From positions 4,083 through 68,082 of the forward strand of contig DFZA01000015.1 of assembly GCA_002382665.1 (NCBI GenBank): 64,000 bases of DNA, read 5' to 3'. Position numbers and translations under genes: made by a program. Below the pieces are notes generated by a model. It made no database searches. It was given only the letters and a program-made list of their open reading frames with translations, and had not been told where the DNA came from. Source of the DNA: Peptococcaceae bacterium UBA4068. GTDB lineage: Bacteria > Bacillota > Dehalobacteriia > UBA4068. Of this stretch, positions 17,558 through 26,928 are shown piece after piece. The stretch's first letter is position 1, and each line of letters opens with the position of its first letter.

Positions 17558-19756
17558 TTACATCATATTCATCGGTTCGACATCTATACCGATCATGATA
17601 TCTTTGCCGGGTAAACCACTGCCCTTGATCAATACTTCCACCTCTGCCACAGCATCTCTGAGCAATTGCAAGTCGTCACTCTTAAGAATAATATGGTAAC
17701 GCCAGCGATCTTTGATTTTAGCCAGCGGAGCTGCCGCCGGACCATAAACTATTCCCCGGCCGCCAATAATCCGCTGTAAATGATTGCCCCAAGCTGCGGA
17801 GACCGTAATCAACGTCGATAGGCTGCCGCAACTGAACAATAAGCGTAGAAGGTGTTTAAACGGTGGGTAATCATGCTTTTCCCTTTCGGCAAGCTCAGCT
17901 TGATAAAACCCTTGATAATCATCAGCCGCTACGGCTTGCAGAGTAAGCGCCTGTGGCATATATGTTTGAATGATTACCTCACCCTGCTGCTGCCTGCGAC
18001 CAGCACGCCCCGCTAATTGACTAAGCAATTGGAAAGTTCTCTCCGCTGCCAACCAATCCGGCAGATTGAGCAAAGTGTCGGCGGCAATTACCGCCGCCAC
18101 GGTCAGCCGGGGAAAATCCAGACCTTTGGCAATCATCTGCGTTCCAACTAATATATCCAAGCGGCCCTCGCGCATCTCACTGATGATCCGCTGATGGGCG
18201 CCTTTTTTATTCATCACGTCGCTATCCAGCCTTGCCACCCTGACTGAGGGAAAAATTTTTGTTATCTCATCAGATACCCTTTGGGTACCGATGCCAAAAT
18301 GACGAATCGCCTGAGAACCGCAATGGGGACAAACTTCGGGCAATTTCATAGTCATGCCGCAATAATGGCAGCAAAGAAGATTTTTATCTTTATGATAAGC
18401 CATAGCAATATTACAATGCGGGCAATAAATAGCTTCGCCACAACTGCGGCAGGAATAAAACGAATAGTAACCGCGGCGGTTAATAAATAGCACTGCCTGC
18501 TCTCCACGGTTTAAAGCCGCATCTACGGATGAGACCAATTGTTGACTGAATATAGACCGGTTGCCGGCCCGCAGCTGCTCGCGCATATCAACGAGAGCAA
18601 TTTGCGGCGGCGGAGCAGAGTAATAACGCTCGCTTAATTTAACTAAATGGTATGCTCCGGTATTTGCCTTATAAAAACTATCAACTGATGGCGTAGCACT
18701 GCCCAATAAAAGTTTGGCATTTGACAAGCGGCAGCGCATGTCCGCCGTCTCGCGGGCATGAAAACGCGGCAGATTATCCTGCTTATAACTATTCTCGTGT
18801 TCCTCGTCAATGATGATTAACCCCAATCTGGGTAAAGGCGCAAACACTGCTGAACGCGCGCCAACCACTACATCAATACGGCCTTCAGCAATTTCCTGCC
18901 AGATACGGCGTCTGTCAGCGCCGGTTAAACCGCTATGTAGCACGGCCACCGGACTGGATAAACGTAGTTGCAGCATTTCCACCATCTGGGCGGAAAGCGC
19001 AATCTCGGGAACAAGCACAATTATCTGCTGTCCCTCAGATAGTATTTGCTCAATCAGGTGCAGATAAATCTCAGTTTTACCGCTACCGGCCGCACCGTAC
19101 AACAAAACCGGCTTATCATGCCCCCGCCAAAATTCGTTAATTTCCGTTACAACTTGCTGCTGAGATTGGCTTAGAACCGTTTTTTGAGCAGTAAAATTAT
19201 CATCAAAAGCACTGATACGCCGCTTTTGACCGACAATATAACCTTTTTTTACCATGCTCCTGAGAAATTCAGGTTTAAATCCGTCAGACAATAATTGGCT
19301 GCGCTCAGCTTCTTTATGTAGCATTAAGTAATCAGCCAACCGTTGTTGCAACGGTGTCAGTTTATGTTCTGCATTGTCTTGCCAGTAATAATATTCTCTG
19401 ACCGCGGCCTGAGGCATCCTGCCGCTGAGCATCAGTCCGGCCGGTAGCATCGCCTGCATAGCGCTGACCCAGGGACAGCAATAATAATCGGCAAACCAGC
19501 GCGAAAGCTGTAACAGCTGATGGCTGAATAAAGGCCGATCAAAAACAGGTGAATCGATATTTTTAAGTTTAATATCTGGCGGCGGATTATCACCGATATC
19601 TACTACTACAGCCTCAATTAATTCGCGATTAAAAGGCACGCGCACAATCATGCCCGGTATAATCTGCTCCTGCCATTGTTCCGGGATAACATAACTGAAG
19701 ACTTTATCCACCGCAGCTATCTTTCTATTGATTATTATATCAGCGTATTTGGCCAT
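17558..19756 (-). CDS. priA: Primosomal protein N' (replication restart helicase)
   Basis: A 732-residue helicase that reloads the replisome at stalled forks. An N-terminal DNA-binding domain covers roughly the first 190 residues, followed by Walker A GAAGSGKTEIYL and Walker B IIDEEHENSYKQ. The zinc-binding cysteines form CRSCGEAIYCPHC and CCHYCGMTMKLPEVCPHC. The helicase C-terminal motifs include GTQMIAKGLDFP and QLAGRAGR. ATG 19756 follows AGAGGT. The coaBC/rpoZ/gmk genes that often precede priA are not here. Confidence 0.95.
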   Translation of the reverse strand: MAKYADIIINRKIAAVDKVFSYVIPEQWQEQIIPGMIVRVPFNRELIEAVVVDIGDNPPPDIKLKNIDSPVFDRPLFSHQLLQLSRWFADYYCCPWVSAMQAMLPAGLMLSGRMPQAAVREYYYWQDNAEHKLTPLQQRLADYLMLHKEAERSQLLSDGFKPEFLRSMVKKGYIVGQKRRISAFDDNFTAQKTVLSQSQQQVVTEINEFWRGHDKPVLLYGAAGSGKTEIYLHLIEQILSEGQQIIVLVPEIALSAQMVEMLQLRLSSPVAVLHSGLTGADRRRIWQEIAEGRIDVVVGARSAVFAPLPRLGLIIIDEEHENSYKQDNLPRFHARETADMRCRLSNAKLLLGSATPSVDSFYKANTGAYHLVKLSERYYSAPPPQIALVDMREQLRAGNRSIFSQQLVSSVDAALNRGEQAVLFINRRGYYSFYSCRSCGEAIYCPHCNIAMAYHKDKNLLCCHYCGMTMKLPEVCPHCGSQAIRHFGIGTQRVSDEITKIFPSVRVARLDSDVMNKKGAHQRIISEMREGRLDILVGTQMIAKGLDFPRLTVAAVIAADTLLNLPDWLAAERTFQLLSQLAGRAGRRQQQGEVIIQTYMPQALTLQAVAADDYQGFYQAELAEREKHDYPPFKHLLRLLFSCGSLSTLITVSAAWGNHLQRIIGGRGIVYGPAAAPLAKIKDRWRYHIILKSDDLQLLRDAVAEVEVLIKGSGLPGKDIMIGIDVEPMNMM

Positions 19757-19803
19757 AATATTACCTCTGCCCATATTATAACATTATGCCCGACCTTTGC
19801 AAC

Positions 19804-20172
19804 TCAGGTTTTTGGTTTAAATATCAAAGCGACCACAAAGGCAAAAAATACCGAGGCCGCAATACCGGCGGAAACGCCGCCTAAAATACCTGTCCAGATG
19901 CCCCAAAAGCCATTGTTTCTGGCGCCTTCGAGCGCGCCTATTACCAGCATATTGCCAAAACTGATAATCGGCAGCGTCGCACCGGCTCCGGCCCAATCGG
20001 CAAGTTTTGTATAAACGCCAAAACCTCCCAGTATGCTGCCGGCTGTGACCAATATGCTCATGGTATGAGCTGGCGTCAGTTTGGCAACATCAAATAACAG
20101 CTGACCGATCAGGCAAAAACAGCCGCCAACCAGAAATGCCTTTAAAATATCAATCCACCATTCTCCGATCAT
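19804..20172 (-). CDS. spoVAE: Stage V sporulation protein AE
   Basis: A 122-residue membrane protein of the SpoVAC/SpoVAE family with about four hydrophobic segments and the family motifs FGVYTKLADWAGAGATLPI and SFGNMLVIGALEGAR. In Bacillus SpoVA proteins move dipicolinic acid across the inner spore membrane during sporulation and germination. It is the last gene of a three-gene spoVAC-AD-AE operon, two bases after spoVAD. Confidence 0.92.
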   Translation of the reverse strand: MIGEWWIDILKAFLVGGCFCLIGQLLFDVAKLTPAHTMSILVTAGSILGGFGVYTKLADWAGAGATLPIISFGNMLVIGALEGARNNGFWGIWTGILGGVSAGIAASVFFAFVVALIFKPKT

Positions 20173-20174
20173 TG

Positions 20175-21194
20175 TTAAATCCTCTCCAAAGCAACCGCAT
20201 GACTGATTCCGGGTATACTTTGCTTCTGTTGACTGGAAGTAGGCGAAAGCAATGCGCCTGTCGCCGCTATTAATACCCTATTTAATTCACCGGACATCAA
20301 GCGGCGGTAAATGTGGCCGAAACTTACCGAAGCCACGCAACCGCAGCCGCTGCCGCCGGCAAAAACACTTTTATCATCCCCATAGATCAAACAACCGCAA
20401 TCTACATAACGATGTTCATTCAAAACAATGCCGCGGCGGTACAACAAATCCAAAGCGATATCGCGGCCGACCCGCCCGAGATCCCCGCTTAAGATCAAAT
20501 CGTAATAATCAGCGCTGACTCCCCGCTGCAGCAGGTGAGCAGTAATTGTATCAGCGAACGCCGGGGCCATCGCTCCCCCCATATTAAAAGAATCGGTAAC
20601 GCCAAGATCGACAACTCTACCTGTCGTTACAGCAGTTATTTTGATTGTACCTTCTTCACTGCCGATCACAGCCGCACCTGCGGCAGTCGTCGTATATTGG
20701 CTTTGCGGTGGCTTTTGACATCCATATTCATTGGGATAGCGGAATTGCCGCTCCGCCGTACAGGTGTGGGAACCTGCTGCACACATAATTTTATTAGCAG
20801 CGCCCGAGGCGATCAGCAAAGAACCTAAAATAACCCCCTCTATTGCGGTAGCACAGGCGGCAAACAAACCAAAATAAGGCCGTGACAACGCCCGGGCTGT
20901 AAATCCAGATGAGGTAATCTGATTCAGTAAATCACCGCACAGGAAAAAATCCATATCATCAACAACACAACCGGCTTTAGCAATGGCCATTTCGCAGACA
21001 ATCTGCAGCATTTTTTGCTCCATCTGCTCAAAGCTTTCCTGGCCATCGCGGTTATCGGCAAACAAGTAATCAAAATCCGCTCCCAAAGGTCCTTTGCCCT
21101 CTTTGGGTCCACCGATCGCCGCTGCCGCAATCAGCGTTGGCGGCACAGTAAATATCCAGCTTTGCCCTTGTCTTACTATATTGCCGTTCATCAT
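20175..21194 (-). CDS. spoVAD: Stage V sporulation protein AD
   Basis: A 339-residue thiolase-fold protein of the SpoVAD family, which binds dipicolinic acid and acts in its uptake into the spore. Family markers include GKGPLGADFDYLF, the thiolase-like stretch PYFGLFAACATAIEG and the C-terminal CGCVASVSFGHIY...ATGALLSPTS. It starts with tandem ATG codons overlapping the spoVAC stop. Confidence 0.94.
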   Translation of the reverse strand: MMNGNIVRQGQSWIFTVPPTLIAAAAIGGPKEGKGPLGADFDYLFADNRDGQESFEQMEQKMLQIVCEMAIAKAGCVVDDMDFFLCGDLLNQITSSGFTARALSRPYFGLFAACATAIEGVILGSLLIASGAANKIMCAAGSHTCTAERQFRYPNEYGCQKPPQSQYTTTAAGAAVIGSEEGTIKITAVTTGRVVDLGVTDSFNMGGAMAPAFADTITAHLLQRGVSADYYDLILSGDLGRVGRDIALDLLYRRGIVLNEHRYVDCGCLIYGDDKSVFAGGSGCGCVASVSFGHIYRRLMSGELNRVLIAATGALLSPTSSQQKQSIPGISHAVALERI

Positions 21195-21646
21195 ACTATA
21201 CCCAAAATAAGCTCTATCAGAGCTACTACTACAGCAGAACCGATACCAAAGAAGATAACTGCACCGGCGAGTTTAAAACCGTTACAACCGCTGCCAAGCA
21301 CATAGCCCTCCGATTTAAACTCCAACGTTGACGAAGTAATAGAATTGGCAAAACCGGTGATCGGTACCGCCAAACCGGCTCCCACTTGCTGGGCAATTTT
21401 ATCAAAAACACCCAGTCCTGTTAACAAGGCAGCCAAAGCAATGACAATAACCATCACTATCGATGAAGCGTCTTTGTCACTGATTCCGGGAATCAGACTT
21501 ATCAGCAATTGAAAATACTCGGCAACCGCGCAAAGCGCGCCGCCAAAAATAAAAGCGACAAGACAGTTTCTCAACAATGGCCGCGGCGTTCCGTGCGCTT
21601 TGATTATCGGATCGTACCAACTGGCAACTTTCGGTTTTTTAACCAA
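21191..21646 (-). CDS. spoVAC: Stage V sporulation protein AC
   Basis: A 151-residue membrane protein with about four hydrophobic segments and the family motif GLGVFDKIAQQVGAGLAVPITGFAN, homologous to SpoVAE. In Bacillus SpoVAC behaves as a mechanosensitive channel for dipicolinate release. The start is TTG, with AAAGGAGG at good spacing. It heads the operon, which lacks spoVAA, AB and AF. Confidence 0.92.
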   Translation of the reverse strand: MVKKPKVASWYDPIIKAHGTPRPLLRNCLVAFIFGGALCAVAEYFQLLISLIPGISDKDASSIVMVIVIALAALLTGLGVFDKIAQQVGAGLAVPITGFANSITSSTLEFKSEGYVLGSGCNGFKLAGAVIFFGIGSAVVVALIELILGIV

Positions 21647-21775
21647 GGCAACGACCTCCTTTCTTAGCTATTATTGGCAGAAACAACAGCTCTATTAGCG
21701 GTAATTTTAACCATCCGCTTAACGGATAAAAGAAATCCGTACAGGAATAATAGGAAAGAATGGAGGAAAATGGCG

Positions 21776-22462
21776 ATGTCAATATTACTGATTCGAACCG
21801 TCATTCTTTATTTTTTAACTCTTGCCGCCGTCAAAATCATGGGCAAACGCCAATTAGGCGAATTGCAGCCTTTTGAGTTAGTGGTTATTTTAATTATCTC
21901 CGATATGGCATCGTTAGGCATACAAAGCAACACCACGCCGCTAATCAACAGTATTATACCCATCGTCGCTATCTGCCTGCTGCAGATTTCACTCTCGCTG
22001 CTCAACCTCAAAAGCGAAAAAGCCCGCTACTTCGTTTGCGGCAAACCGTCTGTAATCATTAAAAACGGTGTTATAGATCAAAGCGAAATACGCCTACAGC
22101 GGATTAACCTCAACGACTTGACAGAACAATGCCGGGCTCAAGGGTATTTCGATCTCAGCACTATCGAAACAGCTATCCTGGAAACAAACGGTAAACTCAG
22201 CATAGCGCCGAAAACCGCCTCGCGGCCTCTGCAGGTCAAAGATATCAACGAACAATTACCCGAAGAGCTGCTGTCGGAGTTAGTAATACTGGACGGACAT
22301 ATCAACAATAAGGCTCTTGATAACTACGGCTACGGCGAACGTTGGTTAGACGAACAATTAGAAAAGAACGGCATAAATAAACCGGAAGAAGTATTTATTG
22401 CCGGGATCAGCGAAGATGGCGAATTTTTTTACCAACGTAAACAAAAGGACAAACGATCATGA
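21776..22462 (+). CDS. DUF421 membrane protein (YetF-like)
   Basis: A 228-residue protein with three N-terminal membrane segments (about 5-85) carrying the family block KIMGKRQLGELQPFELVVI and a soluble DUF421 domain with GVIDQSEIRLQRINLNDL. DUF421 proteins occur in mobile spoVA operons of Bacillus spores; their exact role is unclear. I chose ATG 21776 because GGAGG lies nine bases upstream; an ATG two codons earlier is too close to it. The gene is divergent from spoVAC and overlaps the next gene by four bases. Confidence 0.85.
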   Translation: MSILLIRTVILYFLTLAAVKIMGKRQLGELQPFELVVILIISDMASLGIQSNTTPLINSIIPIVAICLLQISLSLLNLKSEKARYFVCGKPSVIIKNGVIDQSEIRLQRINLNDLTEQCRAQGYFDLSTIETAILETNGKLSIAPKTASRPLQVKDINEQLPEELLSELVILDGHINNKALDNYGYGERWLDEQLEKNGINKPEEVFIAGISEDGEFFYQRKQKDKRS

Positions 22463-22839
22463 AAAAATACTGGCTGTTACCTCTAGTATTGGCAGCGATA
22501 ATAGCGCTTTCGGTGCTTTCAATAAATTATCTTGGCGACACGACCAGAAGAATTGATCATATTCTTCCTCAGCTGGAAGATTCCATCGCGGCAGAAAACT
22601 GGTCCGAGGCACAGCTACAATATACTGCTGCCAAAAAAATATGGGATCAGGCGAATAAAATATTGCCGACATTTATCAATCACGACGATATGCGCGACGT
22701 ACAAGTCGCTTTTGTTGATCTGGAAACCGCGATTAAACAACAAGATAAAATCGAAGCAACACGGGAATTGGCTGCACTTCATTTTTATATCGATCACGTT
22801 TTGGAAAACGAGCATCTGAATTTACAAAATCTCCTTTGA
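22459..22839 (+). CDS. DUF4363 protein
   Basis: A 126-residue protein with an N-terminal membrane anchor (about 5-22) and a helical outer domain typical of DUF4363 (W-S-E-A motif near residue 50, then repeated amphipathic helices). The family has no known activity and frequently accompanies DUF421 genes in Clostridia. It overlaps the upstream gene as ATGA, so the two are translated together and probably act at the same membrane. Confidence 0.8.
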   Translation: MKKYWLLPLVLAAIIALSVLSINYLGDTTRRIDHILPQLEDSIAAENWSEAQLQYTAAKKIWDQANKILPTFINHDDMRDVQVAFVDLETAIKQQDKIEATRELAALHFYIDHVLENEHLNLQNLL

Positions 22840-22949
22840 TTTATATTATTATTTTTTATAAAATTTCAACTCCTTTTCAATTACTCTTCAAAATAACTTC
22901 ACATTAATGTTTTAAGCTAGAACCATCAAAGCTCAAAGGAGTAATATTT

Positions 22950-24530
22950 ATGGAAAACAATGATGATGAATTTCTCAATAATAAAGATAACACTTATTCT
23001 CGACCAGAAGACCAAAAGCCGACTGAACCAATTAATACGTCACAAGCCAATAAGCCGCGGGTAGATCCCTTCTATACACAACATTTCAAGCTGCAGCCAG
23101 CCGAGCCAGTCTATGAACAGCAAAAAGAACCACAACCGACTGATCCGGCTTATACAGAGCAATCCGAGCACAAACCGTTTGATTTAAATTCGATATATGC
23201 GCAGCAATTTCAGCAAACTTTTGACCCGGATTATTTACAGCAATCAGAGTATACGCCTCTTGACGACTATTTAATCACCCCAACAGAAACAAATAATGAC
23301 TATAGTCAGCAAACAAAATCAAAAAAGAAAAGATTTAATTTTTCACAATTAAGAAAAATTAATATTTTTAAGATTTTTAAATCCGGTAAATTAAAAACTC
23401 AGAAAGCTTTTGTTATACTTTGTATTATTTGTTCCGGATTAGTTGGTTTTGGCGGCGGGCTGCTGGCTTTAGAGGTTGGCGGTGGTAATATCTCAGGAAT
23501 CCTCACAAAATCCGGCGATAGTGTAATCTACCGTACGGTGGAAACAACCGGTAATAGTACTGATACAAATTCAACTACCCTCAGTATTAACCAAATAGCT
23601 GAACTTGCCGCCGAATCGGTAGTAGAAATCTCCACCGAATCAACAAAACTTAGCTACTTTGGAACACAGACAGCTACCGGCGCCGGCAGCGGTGTTATCA
23701 TCAGCAAAGACGGCTATATTATCACCAACAATCATGTTATAGATGGCGCCAATACCATCAAAGTAACTCTCCATAACAGCAAAAGCTACACAGCTACGCT
23801 GGTAGCTACCGATAGCAAAACTGATATCGCAGTCTTAAAAATTGACGCCGACAATCTCACTCCGGTCGTGATTGGTGATTCCAGCAAACTGGAAGTCGGT
23901 GACACAGCAGTCGCCATCGGTAATCCTCTTGGTGAACTGGGTGGCAGCGTTACTGCCGGTATCGTCAGCGGTTTAGAACGTGAAATTACCATAGATGGTG
24001 AAACTATGAATCTAATGCAGATCGATGCATCCATTAATCCGGGTAATTCCGGTGGTGGTGTTTTCAATGATAACGGCGAACTAGTCGGCATAGTAGTAGC
24101 CAAAGCTTCGAGTATTGATGTGGAAGGCATCGGCTTCGCTATTCCTATTAATGACATAACCGACGTGATTGACCAGTTAATTGATTACGGATATGTGAAA
24201 GGACGCACCAGCCTCGGAGTGACTTTAATCAATATCAACGATGCACAAACAGCAATGAGCTACCGCGTAGACGAAACCGGAGTTTACGTACTTCAGGTTA
24301 CAAGCGGCTCCAATGCAGAAGACGCCGGTATCAAATCCGGAGACAGAATTATATCAATAGACGGCACTGAAATCACTACCGCTGATCAAGTCGTTGATAT
24401 GATATCGAAATACTCTATTGGAGACACTTTTAAAATAAAGGTTGATCGTGACGGTAAGACAATGACATTGTCGGTAACGCTAAAAGAAGACGTACCCAGC
24501 AGTGCCAGCGATACCAACACAACACTCTAA
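22950..24530 (+). CDS. HtrA/DegP-type serine protease with PDZ domain
   Basis: A 526-residue membrane-anchored protease. A cytoplasmic Pro/Gln/Tyr-rich N-terminus (1-115) and a basic stretch precede one membrane segment near 153-175. The trypsin-like domain has the triad His262 (NNHV), Asp292 (KTDIAVLKI) and Ser367 (PGNSGGG). One C-terminal PDZ domain spans about 415-510. HtrA proteases degrade or refold damaged proteins outside the membrane. AAAGGAG precedes the ATG. A two-component system follows directly, as often seen for htrA loci. Confidence 0.93.
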   Translation: MENNDDEFLNNKDNTYSRPEDQKPTEPINTSQANKPRVDPFYTQHFKLQPAEPVYEQQKEPQPTDPAYTEQSEHKPFDLNSIYAQQFQQTFDPDYLQQSEYTPLDDYLITPTETNNDYSQQTKSKKKRFNFSQLRKINIFKIFKSGKLKTQKAFVILCIICSGLVGFGGGLLALEVGGGNISGILTKSGDSVIYRTVETTGNSTDTNSTTLSINQIAELAAESVVEISTESTKLSYFGTQTATGAGSGVIISKDGYIITNNHVIDGANTIKVTLHNSKSYTATLVATDSKTDIAVLKIDADNLTPVVIGDSSKLEVGDTAVAIGNPLGELGGSVTAGIVSGLEREITIDGETMNLMQIDASINPGNSGGGVFNDNGELVGIVVAKASSIDVEGIGFAIPINDITDVIDQLIDYGYVKGRTSLGVTLININDAQTAMSYRVDETGVYVLQVTSGSNAEDAGIKSGDRIISIDGTEITTADQVVDMISKYSIGDTFKIKVDRDGKTMTLSVTLKEDVPSSASDTNTTL

Positions 24531-24586
24531 TCACTCTATGCATTCTTCCTATTATTTGTTATCCTTCCTTTTCATCTCTCTTTTCC

Positions 24587-24617
24587 GCAACAGGAGCGCA
24601 TATTGCGCTCCTGTTGC
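24587..24617. terminator. Perfect inverted repeat after the htrA-like gene
   Basis: Arms of 14 bases (GCAACAGGAGCGCA and its complement) flank a TAT loop. There is no T run behind it, so it is a weak or atypical terminator, or an operator: its right arm overlaps the -35 box of the two-component promoter. Confidence 0.5.
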
Positions 24618-24643
24618 ACTTAATGTATAATTAACTGTATAAT
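24614..24643 (+). promoter_or_regulatory. Promoter of the two-component operon
   Basis: TTGCAC (24614-24619), an 18-base spacer and TATAAT (24638-24643) precede the response regulator gene. Confidence 0.65.
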
Positions 24644-24647
24644 TAAC
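24624..24647 (+). repeat. Tandem 12-bp repeat in the two-component promoter
   Basis: TGTATAATTAAC occurs twice in direct tandem (24624-24635 and 24636-24647) followed by TGTAT. The TTAAC direct repeats spaced 12 bases apart resemble the direct-repeat operators of OmpR/PhoP-type regulators, which suggests autoregulation. Confidence 0.55.
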
Positions 24648-24672
24648 TGTATTTTTTAGGGGAGGGCCATCC

Positions 24673-25350
24673 ATGAATAAAATATTGGTTGTTGACGACG
24701 AAGAGAAGATCCGCGCCCTGATCCGTAAATATGCCGAGTTCGAGGAATATTCGGTAGTTGAGGCCGCCAACGGTATGGAGGCGATCGAAAAAGTAAAAAA
24801 AGAAGATTTTGATATGATCATCCTCGACATTATGATGCCGGAGCTGGATGGCTTTTCCGCTTGTAAAGAAATAAAAAAAATCAAGGATATCCCTGTGCTG
24901 ATGCTCTCAGCCAGAGGTGAAGAATATGACAAAATCCATGGATTCGAGTTAGGTATTGACGATTATGTAGTCAAACCTTTTTCTCCACGCGAGCTGATGA
25001 TGCGCGTCAATGCCATCAGCCGCCGCCACCACCCTGCCGCGAGCGACGGTACACATAATCAGTTGAAATACGAAGGACTGACCATCGACTGCGACAGCCG
25101 TATCGTCTATGTCGATGACGAGCGCACCGAACTATCGCCCAAATCCTATGAGTTACTATTGTATCTGGCCAAAAACCACAATATTGCACTTACTCGCGAA
25201 CAAATTATCAATACAGTTTGGGGCTATGATTTTTACGGCGATGACCGTACTCTGGACACGCATGTCAAGCTGTTACGTAACAGCATCGGACCATATCGAA
25301 AATTCATTGTCACACTGCGAGGGGTGGGCTATCGCTTTGAAGCATTATAG
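24673..25350 (+). CDS. OmpR-family response regulator
   Basis: A 225-residue transcription factor with a receiver domain (1-118) holding acidic residues Asp8 and Asp9, phosphoacceptor Asp52 in LDIMMPELDG and Lys101 in VVKPFSP. A winged-helix DNA-binding domain (about 128-225) ends in the typical TLRGVGYRFE. GGGGAGGG precedes the ATG. It pairs with the kinase encoded immediately downstream; the signal is unknown. Confidence 0.95.
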   Translation: MNKILVVDDEEKIRALIRKYAEFEEYSVVEAANGMEAIEKVKKEDFDMIILDIMMPELDGFSACKEIKKIKDIPVLMLSARGEEYDKIHGFELGIDDYVVKPFSPRELMMRVNAISRRHHPAASDGTHNQLKYEGLTIDCDSRIVYVDDERTELSPKSYELLLYLAKNHNIALTREQIINTVWGYDFYGDDRTLDTHVKLLRNSIGPYRKFIVTLRGVGYRFEAL

Positions 25351-25417
25351 TCTAAAACAACATTTTAATAACTTACATTTAGAGTTGCCCTTTGGTAAAA
25401 CCGGTCAGCAAACAAGC

Positions 25418-26869
25418 ATGAAATGGCGCATCTTCGGCTACCTACTTGGTTTTGTTCTGATAATGATAGTAATTCTCTGGTTTTTCCAAATTGTCTATTT
25501 GGATGACTTTTATAAGTCGATTAAAACCAACCAAATTGAAGAGGCAGCCCAAAGCATTGAAGATAATATAGATAACCAAGATATCTCAATGTTGATCAAC
25601 CGGATCGCTCAACGCTATGACAGTTGCGTTTCCGTACTTAATATTGACGGACAACAACTATACAGCGCTCATATCCTCGGCGATTGTCTGATTCACAATA
25701 TGTCCTGGGCGGACTACAGCGATTTTTATGCTGAAGCCAAAAAAAACGGCGGCAATGTTGTCAAAATTTTTTCGCGTTCTTCGTTTGCCAATGATGATTA
25801 TAATCCATTGGGGTTTCTGGGACACGTCCCGTCAAAAGATAAAGGCCTAACCGAAAGCATGGTATATGCTAGCATCATCAAAAATAATGACGGCGACACA
25901 TTGCTGGTTTTGCTCAATTCCAGTATTTCTCCCGTCGACGCCACCGTTGCCACACTGCGGGTGCAATTAATATATATAACAATCATTATAGTTGGCATTG
26001 CGCTGCTATTATCGTTTCTGATCTCGCGGCGGCTTTCACAACCGATCAGCAAGATCAATGCCTCTGCCAAAGAGCTGGCCGCCGGTAATTTTGATGTAAC
26101 ATTCAAAGGCAATGATTATAAAGAAATATCCGAACTCTCGGATACGCTGAACTATGCCGCCCGCGAATTGTCGCGCACTGAGAAATTACAGCGAGAACTG
26201 ATCGCCAATATTTCTCATGACCTACGCACACCGCTGACCATGATTGGCGGCTATTCAGAGGCTATGCGCGATCTGCCAGGTGAATATAACGCTGAAAACG
26301 CACAAGTAATTATTGATGAGGTTAACCGTCTGGCGGTTCTTGTCAACGATATGCTTAATTTATCAAAGCTAGAGGCTGGCGTAATCGAACTTAAACGCAA
26401 ATGCTACAACCTCACCGCTTCTATCGAAGAACTGGTAGAAACCTATACCAAGCTGACGGAACAGCAAGATTTTACCATTACGTTTTCTGCCGATCAGAAG
26501 GTTTTTGTTGAAGCCGACGCTATTAAAATTAGCCAGGTTTTGGCCAATCTGCTCAACAACGCTATAAATTACAGCAGCGACAATAAAAATATCATTGTCC
26601 GGCAAACTGTCATCGATAACTGTGTGCGTATCGAAGTCATTGATCAAGGCGAAGGGATCGAAGCAGATAAACTACCCAATATCTGGCAACGTTACTATAA
26701 AGTCGATAAAGAACACCGCCGTGCATCTATAGGTAGCGGTATCGGATTATCGATAGTTAAAAATATTCTTGAACTCCATCAGGCAACTTTCGGAGTAGAA
26801 AGCATGGTTGGTCAAGGCAGCACATTTTGGTTTGAATTGCCAATAATCGATCCTCCACAAGATGGGTAA
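25418..26869 (+). CDS. Sensor histidine kinase
   Basis: A membrane kinase of about 483 residues. Membrane segments at about 7-28 and 175-198 flank an extracytoplasmic sensor domain containing two Cys. A HAMP linker (RRLSQPISKINASAKELAAG) is followed by the H box NISHDLRTPLTM, the N box LANLLNNAINYS and the G boxes DQGEGIE and GSGIGLSIVK. The start is uncertain: this ATG has no clear ribosome site, and an in-frame TTG at 25337, overlapping the end of the regulator gene, would add 27 residues. Confidence 0.9.
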   Translation: MKWRIFGYLLGFVLIMIVILWFFQIVYLDDFYKSIKTNQIEEAAQSIEDNIDNQDISMLINRIAQRYDSCVSVLNIDGQQLYSAHILGDCLIHNMSWADYSDFYAEAKKNGGNVVKIFSRSSFANDDYNPLGFLGHVPSKDKGLTESMVYASIIKNNDGDTLLVLLNSSISPVDATVATLRVQLIYITIIIVGIALLLSFLISRRLSQPISKINASAKELAAGNFDVTFKGNDYKEISELSDTLNYAARELSRTEKLQRELIANISHDLRTPLTMIGGYSEAMRDLPGEYNAENAQVIIDEVNRLAVLVNDMLNLSKLEAGVIELKRKCYNLTASIEELVETYTKLTEQQDFTITFSADQKVFVEADAIKISQVLANLLNNAINYSSDNKNIIVRQTVIDNCVRIEVIDQGEGIEADKLPNIWQRYYKVDKEHRRASIGSGIGLSIVKNILELHQATFGVESMVGQGSTFWFELPIIDPPQDG

Positions 26870-26879
26870 ATAAATATAT

Positions 26880-26917
26880 AAAACAAAACCCCAGCTTTTT
26901 AGCTGGGGTTTTGTTTT
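26880..26917. terminator. Bidirectional terminator between the kinase gene and the SRP RNA
   Basis: Seventeen-base arms (AAAACAAAACCCCAGCT and its complement) flank a TTTT loop. Both strands have T-rich 3' sides, so it ends the two-component operon from the left and the SRP RNA from the right. Confidence 0.9.
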
Positions 26918-26928
26918 ATAAAAGTTTT

